From: Ianthella basta
Lineage: Eukaryota; Porifera; Demospongiae; Verongiida; Ianthellidae
Direction of reading: 5' to 3'
NCBI GenBank assembly: GCA_964019415.1
Contig: OZ025883.1
Span: forward strand, 2,394,086-2,458,085
DNA length: 64,000 nucleotides
Below are positions 20,714 to 31,746 of the stretch, one piece after another; position 1 is the first letter of the stretch; each line of letters starts with the position of its first letter. Made by a program: the position numbers and the translations under genes. The notes under the pieces are model-generated. The model saw only the letters and a list, made by a program, of their open reading frames with translations. It was not told the DNA's origin and did no database searches.

Positions 20714-21408
20714 GTGAGAGGGAGGTGTGTGTGTGGTGTGAAGTGTGTGTTTATGTATGTGTACATGTTTGTGTGTGGGATGGAGTGTGTTTAGGAACAC
20801 AGTTTGGTGCTATTGTTCACATTTTCCAGTTTTGTCTGTCACACACACACACACAACTATAGCTACACTCACATGTAGTGTGCTGGTTAGGAGGGAGAAA
20901 CTCTTCTTGAAGCTCTAGAGTGCACAGTTGTGATGTGCTTTCAGGGAAAGAGTGGTTTTGGTATGTATGGAAGGTGTGTGTGTACACAAGATAGGCTTTT
21001 GTGTGTAGTTCACTATAGGCCATTGTAGGCATTGTCTGTGGTCAGTGCTCACCTCACGACTGGTGAGCAAGTGCACTGGAGTGTGTGTGACCTTGTCAGC
21101 TGAAGCAGTGCTGACCAGCACACAAGGAAGGGTATCAGATTACATGGCCCCCTTTCATGGGGAAATTCCCTTCTACGTCCAATTCCCGCTCACCCCTCCC
21201 ATCACATCCCTTTCTTCTTCCCTTCTGTCATTCCCTGTCCTACCTCCACCTCCCCTCCTCTGCCCCTCCGTTCTCTGACCTCTCTCCAGTGGAATGCTTG
21301 TTACATTTACAATAGACCTCGTCATGCACTATACAAGTCTGTCTTTATGTTATGTAGCTATTTATTAGAATAATGTACTCTCTAACCCCTGTCTTCCCTG
21401 TGCACACA

Positions 21409-21452
21409 CACACACATACACACACACACACACACCCACACACACCCACACA

Positions 21453-21508
<56 letters not shown>
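21409..21508. repeat. (CA)n microsatellite ending in a splice acceptor
   Basis: About 100 bases of CA repeat ending CACACAG. The CAG at its end is exactly where the last mTOR exon begins. Confidence 0.9.
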
Positions 21509-21511
<3 letters not shown>

Positions 21512-21523
21512 TCCCTTTGGTAA
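21509..21523 (+). pseudogene. Last mTOR exon remnant (CPFW end)
   Basis: GTGTCCCTTTGGTAA completes the FATC tail when joined to the preceding donor (...IGW then CPF). The native end CPFW-stop needs TTTTGGTAA; here one T is missing, so the last tryptophan and the stop are out of frame. The same defect is at 41727-41741. Confidence 0.6.
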
Positions 21524-21869
21524 TACGCAACACAGTATAATAGTGCGAAATGTTTTGATATTGAGCCTACAATTGTAGTCCTTAAGATTCTAATGAATGT
21601 TGCATGTGTTGTGTCTGTACAGAGCATGAGGAAGGAAGGCTGTGTTAGCAAGATGAATTCAAAGTCCAGCTTGTCATGGCGTGGCGATTACAGCCAAGTT
21701 TATAACACTGCAGTCACTGCTGTGTGTAGACATGTATGTGATGTGTGTGCTGGTTTGAGTTTGTTGATGAACCAGCTATGTACAGCTATATATATTGAGA
21801 CCGAGGGCAGTGAAAGCATGCAGCAATGTTGTAATCCCCTGTGCACGTGTGTTTACGGGCACTTGATTA

Positions 21870-21877
21870 TGACGTCA
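21870..21877. promoter_or_regulatory. CRE-type palindrome TGACGTCA, gene B
   Basis: TGACGTCA upstream of the gene B leader, in GATTATGACGTCATACACAA, identical to that of gene D. Confidence 0.6.
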
Positions 21878-21899
21878 TACACAAGGGACGCAGGAGGTT

Positions 21900-23307
21900 G
21901 CAGTCAGACAGAAAGGTCGTTTAGTTGGGCGTGGATCGCTCGAGTTTCGTAACCTGCCGGGAGCCCTGGCTGCCTACCCACATGCTATAGCCAGCCAGCT
22001 GCAGGCGTCCCTTACAGCGGAGGAACAAGTGAGTCTTTTAGATCTGTTGGATTAACTTTAAGTTTAAAGTGTTCAAATTCTATAGCTGCTTCAACCATAT
22101 GCATCTCCCGCGTGGTATCTATAGTTGAGTATCTGTGCTTGAACTGCTCATTGTAGAGAGGGGACCAACTTCACGAGCCTTTTCCCACCCTTTATACAGG
22201 TCAACGCTTCCGCTTACCACGTAACGTCAGCCATCTGCTGGTCTCCCTATTTGCTCACCCAGCTAGCTGCGCTCCTCCAGCGGCGGAACACATTTCGTTT
22301 TCCGAGTCCACTAGCACTGCTTGGTTCTATCTTCGTTCCACCGTCACACGAAAGAAGCATTGTCTGAACTGCTCAAGCCTCCAGTACTCCTTGCCTAGCG
22401 CCTCAGCCCAAGCTGCCCAACCCCTCTACACTCTTCATAAGGTTTCACCTCCTTCTACCCCTAACTGCCAAAAGCTATCTACTCGCTTACCATTTTAGCT
22501 AACAGCCTCGCTCGTTATCTGTGCTGACCAGTCCACCATCATCAGGGCACCGCCTCTCCACTCTCCCTCCCTACTGCTTCAACTCAGCACCTCTACACAC
22601 CTCCCTCGGAATCCATAGCACCTTGCCTACTCCACGAGTGGTCATCAACACATTCAACTCACATCTCTAAGCTCCTCCAACACTTGCTGTTTCTCTAACA
22701 ACCCGTCCATTAGCACCATCTGGATTCTACCCATTCACCGTTCTGCTCGACACCTCAACACACCTCCCTCCTCACCGCCTTGCCTCCTCCACCGACTATC
22801 AACAGCTGCAACTCTCTGCTCCTTCCTCACACAACGGCCGACAGTAGCAGCCAACACCTCTGCACTTCTCCCTCCCTAGCGCCTCAGCCCAACACCTCTC
22901 CAACTGGTGAGTGCTCTTATACTGTATTGCAGTAGTGCATCCAAGACACGTGGTGCTGTAGGTGGGTGAACCTGTGCCCTAGCTGGAGCTTTGAATGGTA
23001 GCCAGTACCCTGCATGTGAAGGGGCTGTATTCAAGGTGGATCTGGCAAGGGCTACTATTGGCCTCAGGCCCCTCCTTCCTTAGCCTATTGGTATAGATGG
23101 AGCAAGTTAAGATGGCTTGTAGCACATGTTGAGTCATTTCGAGTCATTAGCAGTAAATTGTAGCCAGTTCTAGTAATGAACCATATTATTTAGTATAGTC
23201 AGGCATTTTGAGAGTCATTTTGTCTCTCTGTGTGTGAAGTTGTTCATCTAACAAGTGGTCCATTGTGTCTTTTGTAGGTCACACCTTCACTTGCACTTAG
23301 CAGAAAG
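21900..23307 (+). other. 5' leader of gene B, three exons
   Basis: Leader exon 1 ends at 22028 (GGAACAA, then GTGAGT). Exon 2 is 22200-22906, from a TTTATACAG acceptor to CCAACTG before GTGAGT. Exon 3 begins at 23278 after TTTTGTAG and carries the ATG at 23308. Exon 2 is 707 bases of C/T-rich sequence with no ATG on reading through it. The intron 22907-23277 is strongly conserved in C and E. Confidence 0.6.
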
Positions 23308-25591
23308 ATGGCTCTTTGGGATGCTTGTAGTGATGGTGACTTGGAGGAAGTGAGGCAGCTAATTCTAAAGGGTCATAATGTGAACACCAGAGGTGGGTAT
23401 GGTGCAACACCTTTAATACAGGCAGCTGGGTGGGGTCGTGACCAAGTGGTGGAGGAACTCATCAAAGAAGGTGCTCATGTGAATGTAAAGGACAATAGTC
23501 AGCTAACTGCCCTTTACTGGGCCAGCTGGTTTGATCATTGGAGTGTTGTGAAAAGACTGTGTGCAGCTTGTGCAGACACCAATGTACCAGATCGAAGGGG
23601 AGTGACCCCTTTAATGTGTGCAGCTAGGTGGGGTAGTGATGAAATGGTGTGTGAACTGATTAGAGCAGGTGCTAGTGTGAATGTTGTCACTAGCCATGAG
23701 TGGTGGTATGGGGGTCTAGCTGCCGGCTCAACAGCCCTGCATTTTGCTGCTGGCTACAACAATATTAAATGTGGGGTTCTCCTTGTGGAGGCAGGAGCGG
23801 ATATGACAGCAAGGAACAACGACTCCAAATCTCCCCTGGATCTGGCATCAGGAAACTTTCGGCAAACTATTCGACAGGCACAGTCTTTCTCTACCAAGCG
23901 CATTGTAGCAGTAATTGGCAATGCTGAACATGGCAAGAGTACACTGATAGCAGCTCTGCAAGCCGAGGGCAAAAGCATCTTCAAGAGGTTCACCAACAGG
24001 TTCACACAAGTGGACGACATCAGACAACGCACTGCTGGAATTGAAGCAGTCCAGTTTTCCAGTCGTAAATATGGACAGACCTTGTTCTATGACTTTGCCG
24101 GTCAGGCTGATTACCACGGCCTTCATCAGTCCTTCTTGGAGGCCATGCTGAGCAAGCCGGGAGTGTCTGTCACCCTGTTACTTCTGGTAAAGGCAACCGA
24201 CGAGGAAGATATCATCACACAGCAAATCACTCGTTGGCTGCAACCTCTAGCTCTTACATCAGCCCCATCCACTCCACAAGTGATCCTTGTTGGCAGTTTC
24301 TTGGACCAAGTAAAGTCCAAAGTGGAAGCAGCTGAGAAGCTGTTACGATGCATTCAGTATGTGCAGGAGGAGTTGCCTTTCAGCATCCAAGGTCCCTGTC
24401 TCCTGGACAGCCGCAAGCCTGAATCTGAGGGTATCAATCAGATTTCCACCTTATTTCAAGAGAACCAGCCACTCCAGTTGAACTCGGACATCTTCCCTTA
24501 CAGTCTTCACTGAATCATGAAGCAAATGCAAATTACCCTCTGTGCTCCAGCCATCACACTCCACGCCTTCCATTCGTGGCTGCTGGACGAAGCCAAGCTG
24601 GTTCTCAGAAACTTTCCCCCACCTGAGAGCTTATGTCGTGACCTAACGGCAGTTGGTCACGCCCTGTTTCTCCCCAACAAACAGGATCCCTCTCAAAGTT
24701 GGCTCATTGTGGACCTCCAAGCTGTTCTCCATAACGTGTATGGCACCCTGTTTAGTGGGTCCCAGGGCAAGGTCAACCAGTTTGGTCTCCTCCACTGCAG
24801 TCAGCTGACCAAGCTGTTTCCCAAAATGGATCCAACAATGATCCAAGAGGTCCTTATCAGCCTTGAGTTCTGCATCCAGGTTGATGCAAGGATACTGCGA
24901 GATGACCTTATGAAGTTAACTGCCAGTACTGAGGGCGAAGGATGGCTGTACTTCCCTGCTCTGGTGTCAGCCCAACCTCCTGAGCTCTTCCCAAAAGATG
25001 CCAACCCACACCAACTCCAGTGGGTGTGCTGGCAACTGAGGACAGAGGAGAAGCACCTCATCTCAGCAAATCTCCTCCAATGCATCATCCTCCGTCTTGC
25101 AGCAAATCACGTTTTTACCCACAAGTTACCCAGTGCGAGACAGCACTGCTGCAGTGTTTGGATGAATGGTATTTCCTGGATGTCCATTACAGGGGTGGAC
25201 ATTGCAGTCCAGATAAGTAATGGCAGTGTGATCCAGGTTGTTGGATACACTGAAATGGAGCCTGAGAAACTTCACCGATATGTGTCAACCATTGTCCAAG
25301 ATGTCATCAAAGCAACTACCCAGCTGTCACCGAAGCTAAAGGCCACATCCTACATCATCCACCCATACACATCCAGTATGTGGGAGGACGACAAAGCCCC
25401 TCCCGCTGACTCGCTTTATCCTGTTTTGAGTATTGTTAACAGTATCAATGATGGAGGTGACCATGTTTTATCTCTGCTAAAAGAGACTGGTTGTCTTCCC
25501 CGCCGGACGAGTGTCACTGAGCTGTTTGGAGGCTGGTCTCCTTCTCTGTCAGTTGTACAAGACATGGACTTTAAGAAGGAGCCACAGAGTG
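23308..25591 (+). CDS. Gene B large exon: Ank-Roc-COR with an in-frame stop
   Basis: ATG 23308 opens MALWDACSDGDLEEVRQLIL, ankyrin repeats to about residue 190, then Roc with P-loop GNAEHGKST at 204-212 and DFAGQADYH. At 24511 a TGA replaces the tryptophan codon found in the paralogs (C and D read NLNWVL; A reads NLRWVL), ending the first frame at 401 residues between Roc and COR. The same frame stays open for another 359 codons and carries a well-kept COR domain to the phase-1 donor at 25592. Either the gene has just lost function, or it makes a truncated Ank-Roc protein, or the base is an error. About 30 nt around the stop (HIMKQMQITLC) has diverged from A more than the rest. Confidence 0.8.
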
Positions 25592-25767
25592 GTGAGTGTG
25601 TTTCCTCTCACTGTTTGATGGAAGCAATTCCTTCAGTGTACCTCCATATTGTACCCTCATATACATGTAAAGGCCACCAATTCAACTAGTACGATGTGGT
25701 TTTGACTAGCCTAAAGGTTGGACACTTGCTTCCTCCTCTTTTGTACCTGGACCTCCAATCTCTTCAG

Positions 25768-27215
25768 ACCTGCCCTCAGTACCGTCATCCTTCAGCTCAC
25801 AAAGTGAAGCTACCACTGCTGACAAGGGACCCTCCCCTGACATGGAAGCACTGAGAACACATCAAGGTATGCTCCATGCTGTGTCACTACACACAAGTGC
25901 ACCTAACAGTGTGCGGAGTGTGTGAGGTGTGTCCCTAGCTACTGTCTCTGATGGAGTCTCATGCAATCCACAAACCCCTAGTGTCATGTAGTGATCCGTT
26001 AGTGCGCAGAGGAGGTTTAGTGTGTGGCTCAGCTGGTGACATTCAGATTTTGTGCTAATGCTAATTGGAGAATGGGGAATCCCCACTTTAACTGCACATA
26101 CATGTTATCAGGTCCGTGTACCATGTGTCTTCCCTTTACATGAAGCTGTACAAGTACTCAATCTTTTTCGGGACCAGTTCATTGAGGAAATGAATGTTGA
26201 TGCTGTCGCTTGGGAACTTCTTCACAGAGGCTTTATCAGTGCGGGCGATAAGAACAAGCTGACACAGTTTGATGAGCCAAGGCAATGCAATCAGTTCCTC
26301 CACTGGACTTTGGTGCAAAAGTGTACTGGAGAGGCCTTTGAGACTGTCTGCGATATTATCACTGCAGTTAAGGGCAACCCAAAGATGAAAGCACTGGGCA
26401 AATCTATGAAGAGGAAACTGGAGACAGGTGGGCATATGTGTGTGTGAGGGAAGAACTGCAGCTCCATGGATGAGTGTTGCAGCAGTTTTGTGTGGCTGGG
26501 TATTACATGTATTGGTGATTAGGTTGGAGTCTGTGTATAGCGCATTTGTGTGTATGTGTACATGTGTAAGTGAATGATCGAGGGATGCCCTGCTTTATTG
26601 TTGCTATTTAACCCACTCTTTGTATACAGCTCCACTCTTTTCAGACCAGCCCTCAGTACCGTCATCCTCCAGCTCCCAAGGTGGTGCTACCACTGCTGAC
26701 AAGGGACCTTCCCCAGAGATGGACGTACTGACTACAACACAGCAAGGTATGCTCTATGCAGTGTCACTACACACAAGTTCGCCTCAGAGTGTACCGAGTG
26801 TGGGAGGTGTGTCCCTACTGTCTCTGATGGAGTCTTCTGCAATCCACTAATATAACCCCAAGTGTCATGTGGTAACCCCTTAGTGTACTGTCAGAGGAGG
26901 TTTAGTGTATGGCTCAGTTAGTTGGTGACATTCAGATTTTGTGGTAATACTAATTGGCGAATGGAAAATTCCCCCATCAGCTGGTTCACTCTGTCAGGTT
27001 TGTGTGCAGGGACTTTCCCAGAAGTTGCAACAGAAAAATGTAACCCTTATGTCATGTGACAGTCACATGGACCAATTGATATGCACAGTGGCTAAGCATA
27101 GTTTGACAAGTAACTCTATCTACGCTTGGTGATTGGTCCATGTCCCACAGCTTCAATGCAGTGACACTACATGCACACAAGTGAACAGTGTTCCGAGTGT
27201 GGGAGGGACCATTTG

Positions 27216-27287
<72 letters not shown>

Positions 27288-27997
27288 TTTATAATTTGTA
27301 TCACGGGCTGCTGTGGATGTCCCTTTCGTGTCCTTGCTCTACCCTACAGGAGCAGCCTCCTCAAGTGTTCAGGAACGCAGAATTGTGCTCTGTCAGCCAG
27401 TGCACTTTGTGGGTAAGTCTGTCCATCCTCAGCATGGGTCTCTGAGGGCATGGGGCTACCTACTGTGAGGGCACCTCATGCATATGGGGTGGGAGTGGGT
27501 TGGGTTGGTAGAGACAGGACATGTGTATGTAGGGTATTACACTCTATTGCTATAATTGCCAATTTTTGTCAAAACCAATCCCCCCTCCCCTTCTCCCTTA
27601 GGTCACAGGCAGTGTATCATGCTGTTCAGAAAATTTGTGAGCCGTAATGCAGCAGGCAAGGGGTGGGCAGTGCTGGAGGGGGTGGGGCTATCCACTGAGG
27701 CCATTGATGAGTGTTACGCCAACTTACCCCATGATGAGCAAGAGGCTGTGCAGTCTGGCTTGAATAGGTGGAAGGACGGTGAAGGGGTCACCCCAGCCAT
27801 CTGGAAGGTGCTATTTGAAGCAATGGACTACGCTGGCATTGCTGTACAGCACATCACATCACTGGAGGAGGAACTCCTCAAAGGTACAGTCCTCAATCAG
27901 CTGGTCAACTGAGCATATCTTGTCTGCTGTTGACTGAATGTTGAGCACTTCCTCCTCCTTTGTTCCTGCAGCTCAATTCTCTTCAGACCTGCCCTGA
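25768..27997 (+). CDS. Gene B 3' exons: linker, CARD-II, linker, short exon, Death-1, stop
   Basis: Phase-1 exons: linker 25768-25866, CARD 26146-26427, linker 26630-26746, a 63-nt exon 27350-27412 (GAASSSVQERRIVLCQPVHF), Death domain 27602-27883, last 27972-27997. The first linker has lost its usual acceptor (GGAC instead of GCAG), but an inner TCTTCAG 15 nt downstream keeps the frame. The CARD is type II (HRGFISAGDKNKLTQFDEP). The Death exon reads FVSRNAAGKGWAVLEGVGLS, NRWKDGEGVTPAIWKVLFEA and YAGIAVQHI. The last exon is the start of a linker, ending AQFSSDLP and TGA. With the upstream stop ignored, the frame is continuous. Confidence 0.72.
27219..27287. repeat. (GT)n microsatellite in a gene B intron
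   Basis: About 68 bases of GT repeat before the 63-nt exon. Gene C has only a few units at the same place. Confidence 0.95.
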
Positions 27998-28574
27998 GTA
28001 CTGTCCAGCTTACACTTGTTCTGGTCCTAACCCTCCACAGATGGACACGCCCACTTTCACATTGACTCCGCCCCCACCTTACAGCTGTCAAGACGTTCAT
28101 TGTGCTCATTGCATGAATTGCAGAACTCACAGAACATTCATTTCGCTTTTACAGCTATGTACATACACATTTAATTTTATAAGTAATCATTTTGTAATGA
28201 TATTCATGACCAAACTTCAAAATGTCGACGATCCACAAGCACACGAGCGTCCAAATCATGATCATGTACACATATAGCTGTGTTTCATGTTTCCACATGT
28301 GAGGTCCTGCAGCTGATCAGCAACTTTTTTGCGACTGATCATGACTGGAGTTATCCAAAGCAGGGGTAGCTATATATAGTCCGTATGCGCTTTCCAATTC
28401 AGTTGTGTAAGACTTACTCCCATGATATATATAGTAATAGTAAAGAAGGAGCATGTTTTGTGTCTTGCATGAGTTTGTCCATGTCGGCCGCATTTCTTGT
28501 TGTATGACTGTCTCTCTTTTCTAGTGTACCAGCCGTACATGCATGGTCTTTCCAGACCACTTTGACAGTCTCTA

Positions 28575-28852
28575 TTGTATTGTATTGTATTGAATTATTA
28601 TACTGGTACTCCACTTAGCCCAGTGGACTACTTTACAGGGAGCAGGTACATAGAGAAAAAAGAGTGATGATGAGGAGCTAACATAAGTAATGGGTAGGTA
28701 ATGGATTCTACATATGAGAGGATATGACAATAAAGTTATATGTACATCAAGTTACAATAGGTTAGTTACATAGTTACAAGTTACAATACAATTACAACTA
28801 GTAATGGGTAAGTAATGGATGCTACATATGAGAATACATGACAATAAAGGTA
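28575..28852. mobile_element. Insertion of about 280 bp with internal direct repeats
   Basis: The flanks (GACAGTCTCTAT on the left, ATGGCTGCGCTCTGG on the right) are contiguous in the sister spacer at about 48210-48240. The insert starts with a TATTG repeat and contains two near-identical blocks (28688-28740 and 28803-28855, beginning AGTAATGGGTA). I cannot assign it to a class. Confidence 0.5.
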
Positions 28853-29190
28853 CTACAAATGGCTGCGCTCTGGAAGGCCGTAGACCTCGAGAGCCACTAT
28901 AGATAGGAATGATATCATCCCTAGAGTGAGTTGTAGGTGGGATGCACCAAATTTCTAGTATGGTTGCCCCTTAAGTTGAGTCTTGATGTGTAATAGAGGA
29001 GAGTAACTAGGATGTGGAGGGCATGGAGGCATTTATTATAATGTGTAGCTAGCTTTGTTGCTGTTTAATGTAGTGTGGAGAGGTTTGTGTCCCTCAAACT
29101 ATCTCACCCAATGATGTGGTGTGTAGTGCAATTTACTGTACAATATGGTCACTACACATGTGTGCATGTATTATTGGGTGAGCCTGAACA
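28853..29190. other. Spacer with conserved short-exon candidate
   Basis: ATGGCTGCGCTCTGG opens MAALWKAVDLE. Related starts follow D (48229, MDALWRAVDLEQAGE before GTGAGT), C (36003 on, no ATG) and E (60896). The TGATGTGTAAT block after it is also shared. It may be a degenerate first exon. Confidence 0.35.
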
Positions 29191-30250
29191 AGCCCCACTC
29201 TAGTGTGTAGTCTATGCTTGGGGTCAGCTGGCTATCTACCTAGCTATCAGTTAGGCATCAGTGGCTGCATACATGGCCAGGGTTTGAGGCTCATTGGGGT
29301 CTGTTTCTTGGCCACACCACATGATGGCTAATGGAACTGCCTGCATCCAAAGTTCTTGTTGTGGATTCGCGTTAGGACACCAGAATTGGCTGTCTTCGCA
29401 GGCAAAGAACCAGAGCATCTTTACATTTGCACAGTGGGTGGCCGTATGCTACGGATACACTGTGGAACAATGAACAGAATGGCCCAGGGTGTGACTGGTC
29501 CATACTTTCTATTCTTTGTCAACTATTCAATCCTAGGCCTGTGGATGCTGGAATGCGGTGGATTAGTGGGAGAGTATGCACAGGCTATACCATTTGTGGG
29601 GCATTGTTGGCAGTGAACAGCTTTCTATCTGGGATGTAAACCTTCGGCAACTGTATGCTTGTTTCATTTGTGATTCACCTAGCAATGGGCTCTAATGTAG
29701 TGTTCAAATTGTGCAAATTGTCACACATCTTGTCCAAGTCTGTCCTGCATCATCTTGCAGTGGCTGTGTGTGTCATTGTGTGTGCATGTGCATGTGTTTG
29801 TAAGCACCACACTGTGTGCATAGCAATGTGTGTGTTGTGTGTACATGAAGGTAGCAATGTGTGCACATTCCACACCACCAGGCCTGTCCACACTTCCAAG
29901 CTCTTTCCATTCTCCTCAACCCGTCTACAGCAACAAACCTTGCCCACTGTAAAAGTGAGTTCATTACTTTGGAGTACACCCATCACTTCTTATACCTTCA
30001 ATTCCCACTCACCCCTCCCATCACATCCCTCCCTTCTCCCTTCCTGTCATCCCTTGTCCTACCCCCCATCCTCCTCCACCCCCTCCCCTTGTTCTCTGCT
30101 CCTACATAATAGAATACTAATGTTCTCTGCCCCTCTCCTCCGGTGGAGTGTGTGTTACACTTGCAATAGTCCTTGTCATACTGTATTACACTATACATAC
30201 ATGTCTGTCTTTGCATTATGTAGCTATTTATTAGAATATTGTACTCTTTT
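29191..30250. other. Duplicated spacer, function unknown
   Basis: Bases 29191-29380 match 39890-40070 and 63948-64000. An open frame at 29439-29639 (NNEQNGPGCDWSILSILCQL, then PRPVDAGMRWISGRVCTGYT) looks protein-like but I do not recognise it. The segment 29715-29945 matches 51425-51640. I see no complete gene. Confidence 0.4.
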
Positions 30251-30263
30251 CCCTGTCTTCTCT

Positions 30264-30267
<4 letters not shown>

Positions 30268-30334
<67 letters not shown>

Positions 30335-30361
30335 CACACACACAAACACAGATGCACACAC
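30268..30361. repeat. (CA)n microsatellite ending in CACAG
   Basis: A CA repeat that again ends where the last mTOR exon would start (GTATCCCTTGAC, a degraded form of GTGTCCCTTTGG). Confidence 0.85.
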
Positions 30362-30681
30362 AGGTATCCCTTGACACAGAACAGTGTATAGTGCGAGCTC
30401 TTTTGATATTAAGTCTACAATTGTACTCCTTCAGATTCTAATGAATGTTGCATGTGTTGTGTCTGTACAGAGCACGAGGAAGGAAGGCTGTGTTGGCAAG
30501 ATGAATTCAAAGTCTATCATGGCATGGCATGCTGATTATGTTTATAACATTGCAGTCATTGCTGTGTGGGGACATGCATATATGGTGTGTACGTGGGTTT
30601 TCAGTTTGTTGAGAAGATATTTATATTCATAATTGCATGAGCTTGAGCACATGTACAGTGAAGGCATCTGCAAGATGCGAG

Positions 30682-30700
30682 TCACGTGATTATGGCGTTA
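30682..30700. promoter_or_regulatory. Altered CRE and E-box, gene C
   Basis: At the place of TGACGTCA the sequence reads TGGCGTTA (30693-30700). A perfect CACGTG E-box sits just upstream (30683-30688) and is absent from the matching positions in B and D. Confidence 0.45.
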
Positions 30701-30719
30701 TACGCAGTCAGGGATGCAG

Positions 30720-31746
30720 GTAGTCGTCCCCAGCACACTTCCGGCCGCCATTTTGCAGACGAGACTAAGATGCAGGTTCCCCCAGTGGTCTCGGCACAGA
30801 AAGGTCGTTCAGTTGTTCACTGGGCATTCCCTAGCTTGTTGGGAGCCCTGACTGCATGCATGTTATAGCCAGCCAGGCAGGCGTCCCTTGCAGTGGAGGA
30901 ACAAGTGAGTCTTTTCTAGATCTGTTGGATTGGGTTCAAGTTCTGTAGCTGCTTCAACTATCTTCCTCGTGGTAGCTAGCTAGCTATAGGTATTAAATAG
31001 AGTAGCTATCTATGCTTCTATTACTCTTTGTAGAAGGACGACTAGTAAGCTTCACTAGCCTTTTCCCATCTTTCATACAGGTCAAATCCTCTGCTTACCA
31101 CGCAGCGCCAGCCATCTGCTGCTTTCTCGCCTTTTTACCACAGCCAACGGACTCCTCGACCTATAGCTGCGCTCCTCCAACCGATCGAGAGGGAAGTCTT
31201 CGTGTTTACCCCGTTCACTAGCACTGTCTGGTTGTACCTTGGTTCAGCAGTCACAGCGAAAGAACACCGTCGGACCTGCCCAAAAATTCCACAGTACTCC
31301 CTGCCTAGCGCCTCAACCCAACATCTCTCCAACTGGTGAGTTCTCTAATTATACTGTATTGCAGCAGTGCATCCAGCACACGTGGTGCTGTAGGTGGGTG
31401 AACCTGTGCCCTAGCTGGAGCTTTGAACGGTAGCTAGTCCCTGCACATGAAGGGGCTGTACTCAAGGTGGATCTAGCAGGGGCTACTATTGTCCTCAGGC
31501 CCCTCCTTCCTTAGCCTATTGGTATAGATGGAGCAAGTTAAGATGGCTTGTAGCACATGTTGAGTCATTTCGAGTCATTAGCAGTAAATTGTAGCCAGTT
31601 CTAGTAATGAACCATATTGTTTAGTAGTCATGCATTTTGGGAGGTGTTTTGTCTCTCTGTGTGTGAAGTTGTTCACCCAACAAGTGGTCCATTGTGTCTT
31701 CTGTAGGTCACACTTTCACTTGTACTTCTATTAGAGAGAATTGGAG
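30720..31746 (+). other. 5' leader of gene C, three exons
   Basis: Exon 1 ends at 30904 before GTGAGT. Exon 2 is 31081-31335, shorter than in B and D because the inner repeats are missing, and contains no ATG. Exon 3 begins at 31707 after CTGTAG. The intron 31336-31706 closely matches that of gene B. Confidence 0.58.
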
